From positions 1-64,000 of the forward strand of contig JAQFVV010001046.1 in assembly GCA_028023455.1 (NCBI GenBank): a stretch of 64,000 bases of DNA, read 5' to 3'. This document shows, one piece after another, positions 23,537 to 36,300 of this stretch (the first letter of the stretch is position 1; every line of letters begins with the position of its first letter). The position numbers and the translations under genes are program-made. Under the pieces are notes generated by a model, which was given only the letters and a program-made list of their open reading frames with translations, had not been told where the DNA came from and ran no database searches. Source of the DNA: Epiperipatus broadwayi (lineage: Eukaryota > Onychophora > Udeonychophora > Euonychophora > Peripatidae).

Positions 23537-23669
23537 TTTCTGTGCATTAGCATAGAAATAGATACAGCCACCATGTACAATGGACTATTTCTAGGCTTAT
23601 GCATTAGAAATAGAACGTTTGATAGTGGAAGCCGCCTAAATAGCATATTTCTGTGCGCTATCGCAGAAA
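23537..23669. repeat. Three 22-bp palindromes TTTCT...AGAAA in the 5' subterminal part of Merlin copy 1
   Basis: Imperfect palindromes lie at 23537-23558, 23588-23610 and 23648-23669, each beginning TTTCT and ending AGAAA with a short loop. Spacing between starts is 51 and 60 bases. An equivalent set with almost the same spacing occurs in Merlin copy 2 (30322-30452). They are likely transposase-binding or structural elements; this function is inferred. Confidence 0.75.
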
Positions 23670-23710
23670 TAACACCCTCAGGCGGGTTCGACATGCTATT
23701 ATAAAACTAC

Positions 23711-24168
23711 AGAAAACTGATTTAAGTTAATTGTTGAAAAATATTTTTTATGAATTTATGATGGTAAAAAGTATGTTTTTTAAACTCATGTTTTTTTTAA
23801 GATTTTAGTTCATTCTTTTCATTTATTATCATCATTTTGTCCAATTTATTTATTTTTAAATCATTTTCATTAATTCCTCCCCAAAAACAAAAAAAAAAGG
23901 CAATTTAAAATTTGACATTTTAAATACAAATTTTTTTGGGAAGACTATATATAGAAGTGACTAATTTTATAGAAATTATTTTACATAAAAATATATGTTT
24001 AATATTCAAAATTTCAGATTGTAGGTTAAGTCTAACCTGAAATTGATAAGAAACTATTTACTAGAATACTTCTCTTTAAAATAAGAAAATATAGTCAGGG
24101 ATGCATTTTTTCCATCATACCATATGATGAAAAGCCTAAAAATACCAGATTTCATGAAAATGTAAGTA
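23711..24168. other. AT-rich spacer
   Basis: Nothing recognisable other than homopolymer runs. Confidence 0.4.
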
Positions 24169-25140
24169 CACCTAGGTCTCGTTTTATGCAATAGATAGGT
24201 TCCACAGAAAACCCACATTAAAAAAAATGGCACAAAAATAGACTTAACTTACCTTGAAAAATAAGGGACAGGGCCTGTATTTTTCAGAATTCGCATAAAA
24301 GCAAAGCAACAAGGAAAAATTTACTTTAAAATTTGCATTAAAAAAAATAAGCAAATAAAGTATGACTAATAAAAAATTTCAAATATTTGAAAAAAATTAA
24401 TACAAGACAAACTTTTTTATTAACTATAGTATTTAATTTTACATTTTTCATACATATTTTAGTCATTACTGCTAGCGCTTGTTTGTAAACTGGTAAAAAA
24501 TCAGAATCGATGTGATGTGATGTATTGTGGCTTCTCCTTAAACGAAGTCAAGAATCTCTCAGCAATTATGCCCAGAAAAACCTGTTAGCCACTTTATTTT
24601 TATTTGTGATGTGATGTACAACTAGCGCCACTTTCAGTCTTATGCTGTGTTAATGGTTTTCTGTTTCTATATTAAAAAAATGAAATCGCAATCAAAACAA
24701 AAAAGATTATTCATTATCATTAGAAAGATTATTTTCAGTTTATAAAATCTTCGTGTTTTATTTTAAAAATCTAAAAGATTATTTATTTCTGTTATATATA
24801 ACAAAATATGTTTTAAAAGTATAAATTTTTTGGATATTTATTGCGATATTTTTATATGTAAATATAAATCTATTATTATTATTTACTCATTAGTATAAAT
24901 AGCTTATTTATATAGAAACTAAAATTCTAAATACAGCTTCAGGCCATATTTACATCAGCTGCTAATATAACGTTATATTTTTGAAAAAAAAAAGTATTTC
25001 AAGTTAAAATAAGTTATTAATATTTTAAATTTTTTGATATCTAATAAATATAGTGAAATATGAAAGATATTAAGAAGAAACATGAATCGCATAACTTCAA
25101 AATCGCATTAAAATAATCCGTATAAAACGAGACCCAGATG
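24169..25140. mobile_element. pogo/Tc1-like TA-target non-autonomous element, copy 2
   Basis: Ends CACCTAGGTCTCGTTTTATG at 24169 and ACGAGACCCAGATG at 25140, flanked by TA (24167-24168 and 25141-25142). The interior follows copies 1 and 3 (tract ATAGATAGGTTCC..., then TATGACTAATAAAAAATTTC). No transposase. Lower CpG content than copy 1 suggests it is older or has lost CpG by deamination. Confidence 0.8.
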
Positions 25141-25749
25141 TATATAATTTAACAGTACAATTTATGATGCTTAATATTAAATGTATGCTATTAATTAGTT
25201 CAGCTGTAGGCCTAATATAGATTATTTTTTCCAGTGTTTTCAATATATTTTAAACACCTTTAATAAAAAAGTAACAAAGAATACAAGTGTTATTTTCAGA
25301 GAGAAGTAAGCATGTTCATTTTAGTAATTTCAACTTAATTTTCTTTTTATAATTTATATATTTTATAATTTTCAAATATAATTATTATTAATGATAAAAT
25401 TAAAGGAATATAATCTGACCAATAATCAGTTTTTGAAAATGTTAACAAAAAAAAAGTTAGATACAAATATCAATTTACAAATAATCATTTCAAAGAAAAT
25501 GGTTGTTTAAGAATGGTTTTTTATTTAAACTCTTCAGGAAATTTCCAGTGATCCATTAGACAAAAAAAAGAATGATTGGAAAATAGTTTTAAAATTTTAT
25601 ATAAAAATAATTGATAATAATTATTAACAACATGAAAAAAATCATTCACCATTTAGATATAGGATTAAATCTTAATTAATCTCATTTTAAATTCATCTAT
25701 TAATAATTGTGAAAAGTATCCTATATTTTATTTGATATTTTTCATATGA
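25141..25749. other. AT-rich spacer
   Basis: No repeat or coding signal that I can support. Confidence 0.4.
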
Positions 25750-26699
25750 AATTATAATACATTTAAAGATCAGCCTTTCAAGCTATTGTGCATGCGCTTT
25801 TTACGAGTGTTAATAAATGAATACTTTCATTCCCAACACGAGATATAGTGTTTATGAAAGAATAAAATGAATCACTTATTCTTTCCAACCCAAATGCTTA
25901 TATATGGGCAAATCTTAAGTACTAGAAATGAAAGCGTGAGGATAAACTACTCACTTTAAATTACTGCTTACGATATCTGAATGAATGACTCGACGAAATT
26001 ATCTGGAATTTACTAAACATCACTCTCAAATGAAACTTAAACATATGTAAATAAGCATTTATTTTATGTAGTGCTATGTTTATTATTGTAATACATTTAA
26101 AGATCAGCCTTTCAAGCTATTGTGCATGCACTTTTTACGGATGTTTATAATAAATGAATACTTTCATTCCCAACACGAAATATAGTATTTATGAAAGAAT
26201 AAAATGAATCACTTATTCTTTCCAACCCAAATGCTTATATATGGGTAAATCTTAAGTACTATATCTCGTGTTGGGAATGAAAGTATTCATTTATTATTAA
26301 CACTCGTAAAATGCGCATGCACAATAGCTTGAAAGGCTGATCTTTAAATGTATTACAATTATAAATATTGCGCTATATAAAATAAATGCTTATTTACATA
26401 TGTTTAAGTTTCATTTGAGAGTGACGTTTAGTAAATTCCAGATAATTTCATCGACGTCATTCATTCAGATATCATAAACAGTAATTTAAAGTGAGTGGTT
26501 TATTCTCACGCTTTCATTTCCAGTACTTAAGATTTGCCCATATATAAGCATTTGGGTTGGAAAGAATAAGTGATTCATTTTATTCTTTCATAAATACTAT
26601 ATCTCATGTTGGGAATGAAAGTATTCATTTATTATTAACACTCGTAAAAAGCGCATGCACAATAGCTTCAAAGGTTGATCTTTAAATGTATTATAATTT
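25750..26699. mobile_element. Composite fold-back (palindromic) element of ~950 bp
   Basis: A ~95-bp terminal module (AATACATTTAAAGATCAGCC ... AACACGAGATATAGT) occurs four times: 25756-25850 and 26093-26187 on +, 26262-26354 and 26598-26693 on -. A longer ~340-bp arm (module plus a unique stretch including ACTTAAACATATGTAAATAA) is repeated inverted at the right. The whole forms a near-perfect long inverted repeat with a nested second copy in the middle. The ends read AAATTATAATACATTTAAAG and the complement. No protein is encoded; superfamily unknown. Confidence 0.85.
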
Positions 26700-27565
26700 A
26701 CAAAATTACTACATTACACCATTATTTACTGTTAGAGAGTTAAATAGATAATAAGAAGTTGCTGTAAGAATATTTCCTAATAAGTGATTCAGGAAGTCTT
26801 TGTTGAATATGTCTTTATTGAGTATGAATTAATGTAGAAAATGTAATAAATTTTTCATTATTCTTACAAAGCTCACTAAGTGTAACTGTGATTTAAAAAT
26901 ACAATAGTCATATTCATTAAACAGAGAATTGATAAATGGAAGCTAACATTTTTTAAAATATAATTTTATTATATAATATCATCATATAATCAAAATACTA
27001 ATTACTATAAGTTTGTTTAACTGCCAGGCTAATCAGTATTTATCGCCAACCTTTAAAATGTCCAACTGGCTCTATACTAATTAATGTTCGCTCTACTTCA
27101 CAATTAATTAATACTACTAGCAGATAGTTCCTGTGTGAGCTTTCAAGTTAATAATTCTATATACATATATATTATATCACGCGAGCACGTAAGTTTATTA
27201 GCAACAACGAATACTCCAACAATTATTATTGTTGGTTGTTCTAGTAATTTTACAGTCGATCTCTAGCAAATAATTATTTGACATAAATGTATCCATTGTT
27301 CTGGATAGTATCTCATGTTAAGTTTTAATTATTATATCACAACTATATTGTATATAAATTTAAAGAGAGAAATCACATGCATTTTTTACCAAAATCATAC
27401 TAAAATTATTTGCACATATTAAAAATAATAAGTTGACATTTTTAATTTTGTTAATAAAAAAAATTGGATACATTTTTCTTAACTAAAAATAAATACAAAG
27501 AAATGTTTTAACTCTACTGAACTAAGGTGGAGGGTAAAAATTGTTCAAAAAACCTGCATACTATC
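26700..27565. other. AT-rich spacer, no feature seen
   Basis: I see no gene, RNA or window-internal repeat here. Confidence 0.4.
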
Positions 27566-28339
27566 CGTTGTAACGATCCGGGAGGTATCGTGGTCCACAT
27601 CTGTCTACAGTCGGACATGGGGTCTTTGGGTAGGATGCTGGAGTTGACCCAATGAAGTACATAACCAATGATTGCATCCACTTTCAATTGATTAGCTCTA
27701 AACCTGTTTATTAAATATACATTTTATGTTAGTTTATTCACCTCACACCCCTTTCTTTGGTTCTGTTATGCCCCAGTATTCAAACCCAGGGAGAATTCAC
27801 CATTGACTCTTAACTAGCATTATTGATAGTCAATTTGTTATAGAATTATTATATAAAAGAGAAAAGTGTGTGTGTGCGTATTAAAACTGACAGTTGACTG
27901 TTGAACACAAAGTTGAATCAATAAATCAGAGACCAGAATAATGCAAACAAATTGTTTATCATTTATTTAACTATGACAAAACGAATTAAGAATAAAATGT
28001 TTTACAACAATATAAAGAAAATAAATTGTATGTGTCATGTATGAACCTCTACCACATCATCAATTAAGTAATCTTATGGTTTCAATCGCTTTTACCCAAT
28101 GGTAGAAATCCATGATGACACCAATTATTTACAAGATTATTAGAAATAAAATAAAAAAATATGGCAGTTTTATATTCTATCATGTTAGCCATTTGATGGC
28201 ATTGATGTTAACCAAAAACACATGCATATTACGATTTCAGGCCTGTGATTCTATATACATATCAGCTTTAGTTTTGTAATAGAAAATTATAGTAACTAAT
28301 AGTAAATAATATTATTTAAATAAAATTTAAAAAGTCACA

Positions 28340-28830
28340 CTAAATAATAATAATTTACATTTTTTTGACAGTAATTAATCATAAAATGAGCTTTTTTTGT
28401 TTGTGTGTGTGTCTCCAAAGTTACGGTATTTATTTAATAGAAAATAATATGCGAATTATATATTTTTCAATGTACACAAAATGTATAAATTCATATTAAA
28501 TTTCAAAATGATATCCAACTAATTTCCCTTTTTTTTTTAACATTAATTAATCAGAAATTGGGTTATTTTTGTTAGTGGGTATATATAAAAAGTAACGTTA
28601 TTTAAATACTAAATTTAAAAATGATACCCGACTAATTTGCTTTTTTTTTTTTGACAGTAATTAATCGGAAACTGGGTTGTTTTTGTTTGTGTGAACCTTA
28701 AATTTAAATTTATTGTCCGACTAATTTGCTTTTTTTTTTGACAGTAATTAATAATCAGAAACTGGATTGTTTTTGTTTGTGTGTATATCTAAAAAATAAC
28801 ATCTCTATTTTAATAGAAAATAATAGGTTA
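28340..28830. repeat. Degenerate tandem repeats inside Merlin copy 2
   Basis: Four units share a T-run, GACAGTAATTAATC.GAAA.TG, GTTGTTTTTGTTTGTGTG and then an A/T-rich stretch of variable length. They start near 28365, 28530, 28640 and 28725. The position corresponds to the tandem block of Merlin copy 1, but the sequences differ. Confidence 0.75.
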
Positions 28831-29289
28831 TACATTTTTTGTTTGTAGTTTTCATTAAAGACAACTAATGCGGGGGAAAAGTTGCCATTGTATTAAATAG
28901 TAAAACATTTGGATTAAATATATTCCTAAATCAATATAGAAATTAATAGTTAATATACAAATAACAAAACTCACCTAGATGTTCTTCTTTCTTGGTCAAA
29001 TTCGACAAACACCCCCAATAACATTTTCCGTGGCGATAAACTTTAAAAAAAAACATGTGTGAACGCAAAAACATCAATAACAAAAGAAACACTATAACTG
29101 GTTATTGAATTCTAAGAAAATAAACAACAAACAAAAACAGAACAGCCGTAAACTACTTTGTAATTAGTTCCATCTCACACAAGATCGCATGGAAAACATC
29201 TCCGTTGTGAAGATGTCACTACAGGAACTCGCACAAGTAATCATCCATATATCGTCTGTGTGTCCCACACTGGTTTCTGTTCTGGGACT

Positions 29290-29780
29290 TCAGGCAGCCC
29301 AAAGACGCTCTATGTTATGCGCACCTGTATTAGGGTCCATGAAGTTGTAGTGGTGGTTCACACACAAATGTTTAAATCCTGCAACCTCCAGATTAGATGT
29401 TTTGTAACCCTTCCAGCAGTCAAAGTAGATGGTGGATCCAGGCTTGACATTGTCCTGTATGGCCTGCAGCAGGGTGGCGGCAGATCATGATGGAACCACC
29501 ACGGCAAAGCATTCACTAGTCTCTCGGCACAACCCTTCAAAAACTCACTGCTGAGTAAGCATTCTGCTCTGGTGGTTCTTCCAGAGACTGAAAAGGGTCT
29601 CATCAACCTCAACCATCATTCCTGCATTTCCGACTTGACTACATGCTCTCAAAGAAAGGCTTTCACGACACAGCTCGCGAAGAGCGTCTTTTCACTGACA
29701 TAGGCACCTCGACACATCCCCAGATCTTTTATAGCATGCTCTACAGTCAGCTCTTCACTGCTCCAATAATGAAGCAACCA
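29290..29780 (-). pseudogene. Merlin transposase pseudogene
   Basis: A long frame from 29634 to 29290 reads as a DDE transposase of the ISXO2/IS1595-like type used by Merlin elements. It has VEVDETLFS (first Asp, ~29600), GSTIYFDCWKGY (second Asp, ~29450) and VNHHYNFMDPNTGAH followed by IERLW (catalytic Glu, ~29300). Two in-frame TGA codons break it, one at a site where the family has Trp and one where it has Arg (PS*SAATLL); both are explained by single transitions. Upstream, ELTVEHAIK..G and LCRESLSLRACSQVG are the N-terminal part in a shifted frame (29634-29780). The DDE triad is otherwise present. Family assignment is from recognised motifs and I am fairly sure of it. The protein is not functional as it stands. 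Confidence 0.82.
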
Positions 29781-30321
29781 TAAAGATTTCATAAAGGGCA
29801 TTTGGAATCCTTCAAACCAGCTGCCTTTATGAATAGAACACTTTCGTCAACAACAATGCGACTTACATATAAAAGTCCACAGATCTTTATGAATCTCCAT
29901 TCGCATTGCCTCACCGCACAAACATATCTTCTGTTTCAGCAGGATATTGTTATCTTGTAAAAATGCCACAACGCTGACTGCCACAGCTTCAAATACTCAG
30001 AGTTCAAGGCAATTATCATTGACGAATTCTCGTGATAATGTTACTTTTCACATGATCATTGAAATACTGTTGTGCTGCACTCTTAAAAATAATTTTTGAG
30101 GGTTACACATTCATAATGGAACCTTCCCGACATTGTTAATAAATTTACAATATTATAGTAGGTTAGAGTACTTGAAAAAAAATATCTAATCAAATTTTAG
30201 AAAATTATGACTGGCTCAAATATACACACGCTCACACAAAATTATAGAGAAAATAGACATTCTACTATTACAATAAAGTGAATAACACAACCAACTATGG
30301 CAGCCAATAGAAGCATTTGTG

Positions 30322-30452
30322 TTTCTTTTAGCATAGAAAAAAGCCAAATCGACAGCCGTCGGGAACTCTTTCTGTGTTTTATCATAGAAAGAAGCCTCTT
30401 GTGTTGGGTGAAGGCTTCTGAAATGGTATATTTCTAGGGATTGACCTAGAAA
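30322..30452. repeat. Three palindromes TTTCT...AGAAA in Merlin copy 2
   Basis: Located at 30322-30339, 30369-30390 and 30431-30452; the last two are 22 bp. Spacing of starts is 47 and 62 bases, parallel to 51 and 60 in Merlin copy 1. They sit between the transposase start and the terminal repeat. Confidence 0.75.
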
Positions 30453-30683
30453 TAGCGCCATCATGCGGGTGATATGATAGAATAGAAAACAAAACAAAAA
30501 TATATTAAGATTACAAAATAAACGCGATGCTAACTATCTAAATTAAATATCCATTCTTATATATATTCAGTAACATCATTGTTTATTTTGAGTTGAAGAT
30601 GTATCACTTGATTAGTCCCCCAAACTAAAGTATAAATCACTATTGTCATAGATAAGAACATATATATTGTAATCTTAATAAAA

Positions 30684-30960
30684 TTAGGGAGGGGGGGAAG
30701 AGGAAAAGGAGGGAAGGAAAATAAAGAAGAGAGAGTAAGAGAGGAGAGAAAGAATAAAGAGAGAAGATGAGAGAATGGAAGGAATGGAGAAGAGAAACGA
30801 AAGATTAAGAAGAGGATTGAATGAGAGAAGCATGAGGAAGAAGAGAGAGCAGGGGGAAAGGGGAAGAGAGGAAAGATTAAGAGGATAATCAATCAGTCTA
30901 AAATGAGAGAGAGTAGAGGGAAGGGAGAAGAGAGAAGAACGTTTAAGAAGATGAGTCTAA
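30684..30960. repeat. GA-rich (polypurine) tract at the left end of repeat A
   Basis: About 280 bases that are nearly all purine on the + strand, with interrupted GAGA and GGAA motifs. The Ser/Leu/Phe/Pro-rich frame on the - strand (30557-30892) is a by-product. Copy B has a comparable tract at 44045-44430. Confidence 0.9.
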
Positions 30961-33046
30961 AAAAAGAGAAACTCTTCAGCTAGACACAGTGGGGTTACAA
31001 TAAAATTTATAAAATGCTAATACACAGAAACCTATAACACGATGAAAGAAAAATCACAGTGCTACAGAGCACAACAATAATTTTGAATAGGTTGTTGAGG
31101 AAAATTTTCCACTTTTCTAATATTTACAAGACTTAATCCTCCATCAAATCATATTCCCCGAGTACAACAATTTATAAACAAAAATAAAAATCTTTGTGAA
31201 TGAAATTTCTTATCTAATGTTTCAAAATTGAATGCTAGTTCAATTATTACTTCTAACAACCCAATTTATAAGAAATTCAATAAAACTAATTCCATCAGGT
31301 GTGCTTTTTTTCTAGCACAGAGAATCAATAAGAGCTACTTCTTATACTAATTATAACTAATATCATAATATGTAAAAATTGTGTGAATTGCTGAAATATC
31401 AACAAGAGTAAATGCTCTCAGGGGTCCTACTGCAACTCTTATGACATGTACTAACATGAGATTGTTGGCTAAGTAACTGAATAGATAAATGGATAAATGA
31501 ATGATATTCTGGCCGACTATAAGAGGCAAATACTTAACTTGACGTGACCACATCCTATTGTAAGATAACAATGTTTATTACAATTAAAAAAAAGAAGTTC
31601 ACTTAAATATTTAATAGCATAATTAAAATATTCACAATCCAGACTAATTATAGCCTTTTACCCAGGATATCACTCGAGATGGGAGAAAGACAAGATTGTT
31701 TTTTATGACCTTCTCACAAATAACCTCCATAAATAATTAAGTGTAAGCTGGACCTTGACATTTATATAACATAATAATGTGCAGTCTAAAATAGCACGTA
31801 TAATCTTCATTTAAAAGAAGGCAATCTTATATCTTAGAAAACAACATAGTTTAAATACTTCTTAGACTAAATATTATTTTTGGGTATCTGCAAATGTGAT
31901 ATTATCTGTCAGATGATTTCATCCAGAAATCAGAATAAAATGCATGATTTTATTTTTTATTTCCATGGAAATAAAATACACTGTATGACTTTAATTAAAT
32001 GAAAATAATTAATGTTATGATTAATAATCAATATTAAGAACTCAAGACAATATCATACAAAAAAAAAAAAAAACATCAGAAACTGAATAAAATTTAAATA
32101 AAGAACCAATAGATTTATTTACAATTCTATTAATATAATACACATTTACATAAACTTGAAAAACAATTACCACAGTCATTGGACTGACAGTATCTACAAA
32201 TCTTTTTATTTAACAAATGATCTACTAGGGCTTCTTTTAAAATAATAAAATTATATGATCACCTTATTTAATAAATAATGAGAATAGAGAATTAGCACTG
32301 GCTAATTCTTACATACCTTCATTAAAATAAGTCACCCCTCATATAATTTTAAGCATGCACAAGCCTTCTGGCATCCATTGATTACTCTGGTTGGCACAGG
32401 GTAGCACTACTGTATGGAGAGTTTTGCCTTGTTTAATAACAATTATGTGCTAGTATGAGATAGTGATCATGTGATACTTATTAACTTAATAGTGTAATTG
32501 CTCTACATTAATCCATTCTGAACTAACATATTACAACAATAAGTAACCAGTATCAATAAACTTATCTACTAATACTTGATATTATCAGTTCACTACATCT
32601 AAGCAAAAGCTGACTTATTTAAAAAAAAAAATACATTCCATATTACAAATAACTACTCTTTATTGTTTAGAAATTCAAACTAGTAAAATAACTGAGTGAA
32701 TGAATGAAATAATTAACTAATTAAATAAATAAATGTATGGGCCATTCATCAGAAGTCATTTGCACACATAAATTCTAAATTATTGTCCATGTAATATAAA
32801 CTACATAAAAATGTTGAAAATAAGTGACTTACATATCCATTGGAGATGTTCTGGATGATTATGTGTTAATTGCACTTACTGGCCGTATGCTTATAAATTA
32901 AACCTTTAAACTTACTACCTATTGTTATTTGATTTGTGGATAATTATAGAATCATAATAATAACACAAAACAGACATTGATACACTTTTAAGCACTAAAA
33001 TAACTGAGTGCATCCTGAGGAAACAAAATATTTCAAACCAATTTAT

Positions 33047-33362
33047 TTTGTCATTACCAATTAAAACACAAACAACCTCACTATGGTTGGAAAACTAGCT
33101 TTAAACACATAATCATGAGAGATAGGCCAACAAAGACTCCACAGAGCAACTAGCATGAATAAATGAATACATTCTAAGTATGGTGGCTTCCAAAACATCT
33201 AAATTTTGTCATTACCTATTAAAACACAAACAACCTCACTATGGTTGGAAAACTAGCTTTGAACACATAATCATGAGAGATAGGACAACAAAGACTCCAC
33301 AGAGCAACTAGCATGAATAAATGAATACATTCTAAGTATGGTGGCTTCCAAAACATCTAAAT
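33047..33362. repeat. 158-bp tandem duplication private to repeat A
   Basis: 33047-33204 and 33205-33362 are nearly identical (TTTTGTCATTACC ... CCAAAACATCTAAA). Copy B has one unit at the corresponding place (about 46458-46600), so it happened after the copies separated. Confidence 0.9.
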
Positions 33363-36300
33363 TTGAGGCAAAACTAGATGCCTGAACCTTGTCACAGTGC
33401 ATAAGGAAAAATGGAAAGGCACACCAGGAAATATAGATCCTCTCCAGGGATCTAGGCACCTTCAAAATATGTGATTACAATCACTGAAAATAGGCACTAC
33501 CAACTCATGGAACAGAATGAAATACAGATGGGGAATTTATCCACTCTATCCAGCATAATAATCAATATAATAAGCAAGGCCAGACATTATAAGCCCATCA
33601 GTACTATAGCTAACAATGCCAAGATAAAACATCACAACTAGTAACTAAAGTCATATTCCAAATTTTAAACGCAATAAACTATGTCTGAACCAACATATGC
33701 ACTTGGAAGTCAAACGACTGTGAACATTAATAAAGATAATTAACAGGATATAAAATGTTGACACCAAGTGTCAATATACACGAGTATGGAATATTAAAAA
33801 TTATAGTAACTAGTGGACATGAATGAAAATGTGAATAAAATGTGAGAAGAATAATTCTCAAAGCATAAAATATTTATAAATAAAATTACTATTGCATTTA
33901 TGCAAAATATAAAAGAACAACTTCTGACAACTATTTTTTGGCTGTTTGGCAGATAACGAAGTAAAAATACCATATATTTGAAATAGCTACTGTGAGAGAT
34001 AAAATCTCCACTGACTCAGAATAAGCAAAGTAAAACTTCAGCTTGTAAAGCATGTACTAACTGTAATATAAATATTACTTGTTAATGTGTTGACTATCTA
34101 CGCATTTATAAACTCATAAAAATTAAATTTATATAAATTAAATACCTGGCACTTGTAATATGACATAATATTACATAAATATATCAAAAATTTCAAAAGA
34201 AAAATATTGCATAAAATTTTTCCCCTTTTGTTTTTTTTTTTTTTTTCCAATAAAGAAAAACCTTAGTTCATAAGCAACAATCTTTGCACTAAGCTGTCCG
34301 TTGAGCCACTTAATATTAATTTGACAGGCAAATATTCTGCGAAGCTTCAAATCCAATAAAATATTTCAAGCATGACAAAAGAATGTATGAAATGAAACAT
34401 AAAACAGTTCTTGTATCTAAATAGTTCTGAATTTAATCAATTCTAAGATATAAGACAGACAACAAATACACATATTTGAACAATAATTTGTCACAACAAT
34501 GGAAATGACTATTGTGATATAATAATTTCAATTTTAAGATGACAGGAAGCTTTTGGAATACCATGGGTTAGTTTAGTTAAAACCTAGCTTCATTTTAATT
34601 TTTCTTAAAGACACATCTTTTAAGCATTAAGAATTATTTAGACATTCTTCTTTCTTTTTTTTTAAATGGTTTATGTGAATAATAAGACATTTCCAGGTTA
34701 TATTTTTAAGCTATTCTCTTTTAAATAATTCCATAAGCATTTTTTTTTTTTTGTAGCAGAGAATACTTCAGCATATCAACTGTCTTAAAATATTTCTGCT
34801 AAAGACATGGCATAGGTTAACCAATTAATATTTTACATTTTTCATAAATGGCAAATTATATTTCTCCAAAATACTAATTGAAAAACTCTAGCATAGTAAT
34901 ACATTTTTTTAAAAAAATCATCATATGAAGAATTTTATTATAAAGCAGATAATTATTCAAGCATTTCTAAAATTGTTATTTGAAACAATTCCAATGGTAA
35001 TTCAAATGTCAATAATAAAGCAGGCTAATTAATACAATGCATTTTTTTTCTTTTTTTTAAAAAAATTTGAGATATATAACTCTTCAGTCTATGCATTTTA
35101 GTCTTTTTTTAAAAAAAAAAATTTACAACTTCTCTGATTTAGAAAAGAAATAAGCACAAATAAAACTGGAAAAAAAATTTAAGCATAATCTTTAAATTGT
35201 TCGTCAATGAATATAACAATTGCAAGTTGTTAAAACTTGTTCCAAAGCAAATCTTATTTAATTGAATGCTAATAAAAATTAAGTTTCTCCAAAGCATTTT
35301 TTTGATTGAGAAAGTTTAATTGCAACTTGGTATCAAGAAATGGAGTACCTGAAAGGTTTATTTGGAGTTCATGCAAGAATAGTACATTTAAGTTCAACAT
35401 TTTTACAAAAGAAAATAATAAAAATGTTAAAAAAAAAAAAAAAAACCTAACAAATTAACTTGTTGTACCAGAGGACATCAGAGAGAGAACTAGCAGACAA
35501 GAAATCAGGATGAGCCAAGAACACAGCCAACCTTGAAAAACCTTTATCCTAAATTCAATTAACTAGGTCATCCTAAATTCAATTAAATTACAAAGCTGTC
35601 AATTTCTTAAAATACCCAATTTATAAAACTGTTATATATGTATTTAAATTCAATCACAAGACAATTCAATCTATTAGTGACATCATTTAATCTAGATATT
35701 TAAAAAAAAAGACATGTGATCGAACAAACTAATTTGGAATAAAGTTTTCTTATATAATTTTAAAAAAGTATTATATAAAAAAAAATAAACACATTTATTT
35801 TTCTTAATGATTGAATTACCTTAAAAGTATTTCTTAACTAAAGTTTAAATTAATAATTATTTATTTACTGAATTATTATAATTAATATTATAATTATTTA
35901 TTTATAATTTTAAACAGGAGTTTAAATACCTCAAAATAAATTACTTTAGCAATTATAAAACAATTTCTCAGTATTCACGTGCACACACACACACATTCGA
36001 ACCAAGGAAATAATGTTCCAAACTTTAACTTATTAATAATTGCTTTTAAATAACTAATTGTAATTTATAACAATCCATCTAATTAAATATTTAAAGATAT
36101 CTGATGCCAAAGTAACTTTAATAAATTTAACACTGACTTCTAATAAACTAATATTTTTCACTTTTATGCTATTATTCTAAAAATTAACAAAAGCTAACTT
36201 TAAACTAATTTGATATTCTCTGTTCTTCTAACTATTAAATTATCACAAAATATTATTTTCTGGCACACACAACAATATAATACTGTTATTTTATTAATAA

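Larger units (their letters stand above)
22551..23710 (-). mobile_element. Merlin DNA transposon, decayed copy 1
   Basis: The ends form 38-bp inverted repeats with about four mismatches: GTAGTTTTATAATAGCATGT at 22551 onward, and its complement ending at 23710, continuing inward to the GAGGGTG/TAGGGTG motifs. Between them lie a poly-G run (22627-22640), a tandem repeat (22643-22900), a transposase trace (23095-23175, - strand) and three palindromes (23537-23669). Merlin (IS1016-like) assignment comes from the trace matching the DDE region of copy 2. The exact target duplication cannot be separated from the A/T-rich outer part of the repeat. Confidence 0.7.
28167..30490 (-). mobile_element. Merlin DNA transposon, copy 2, with recognisable transposase
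   Basis: Imperfect terminal inverted repeats: GTTTTATATTCTATCATGTT at 28167 and, on the complement from 30490, GTTTTCTATTCTATCATATC, both leading into TGATGGC. Content in order along +: a tandem-repeat block (28340-28830), the transposase on the - strand (29290-29780), and the palindrome triplet (30322-30452). The sequence on both sides belongs to the old family-3 LTR, so the insertion site is bracketed by its host. Confidence 0.7.

Noticed and set aside
23537-23669. CRISPR-like array of short repeats
   Set aside because: Only three palindromes with differing sequences inside a eukaryotic transposon; no constant repeat unit and no cas genes.
30557-30892. Hydrophobic Ser/Leu/Phe/Pro-rich protein on the - strand, and similar frames at 44116-44434
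   Set aside because: These come from the GA-rich tracts, where stops are rare on the complementary strand; sequence is not conserved between copies.
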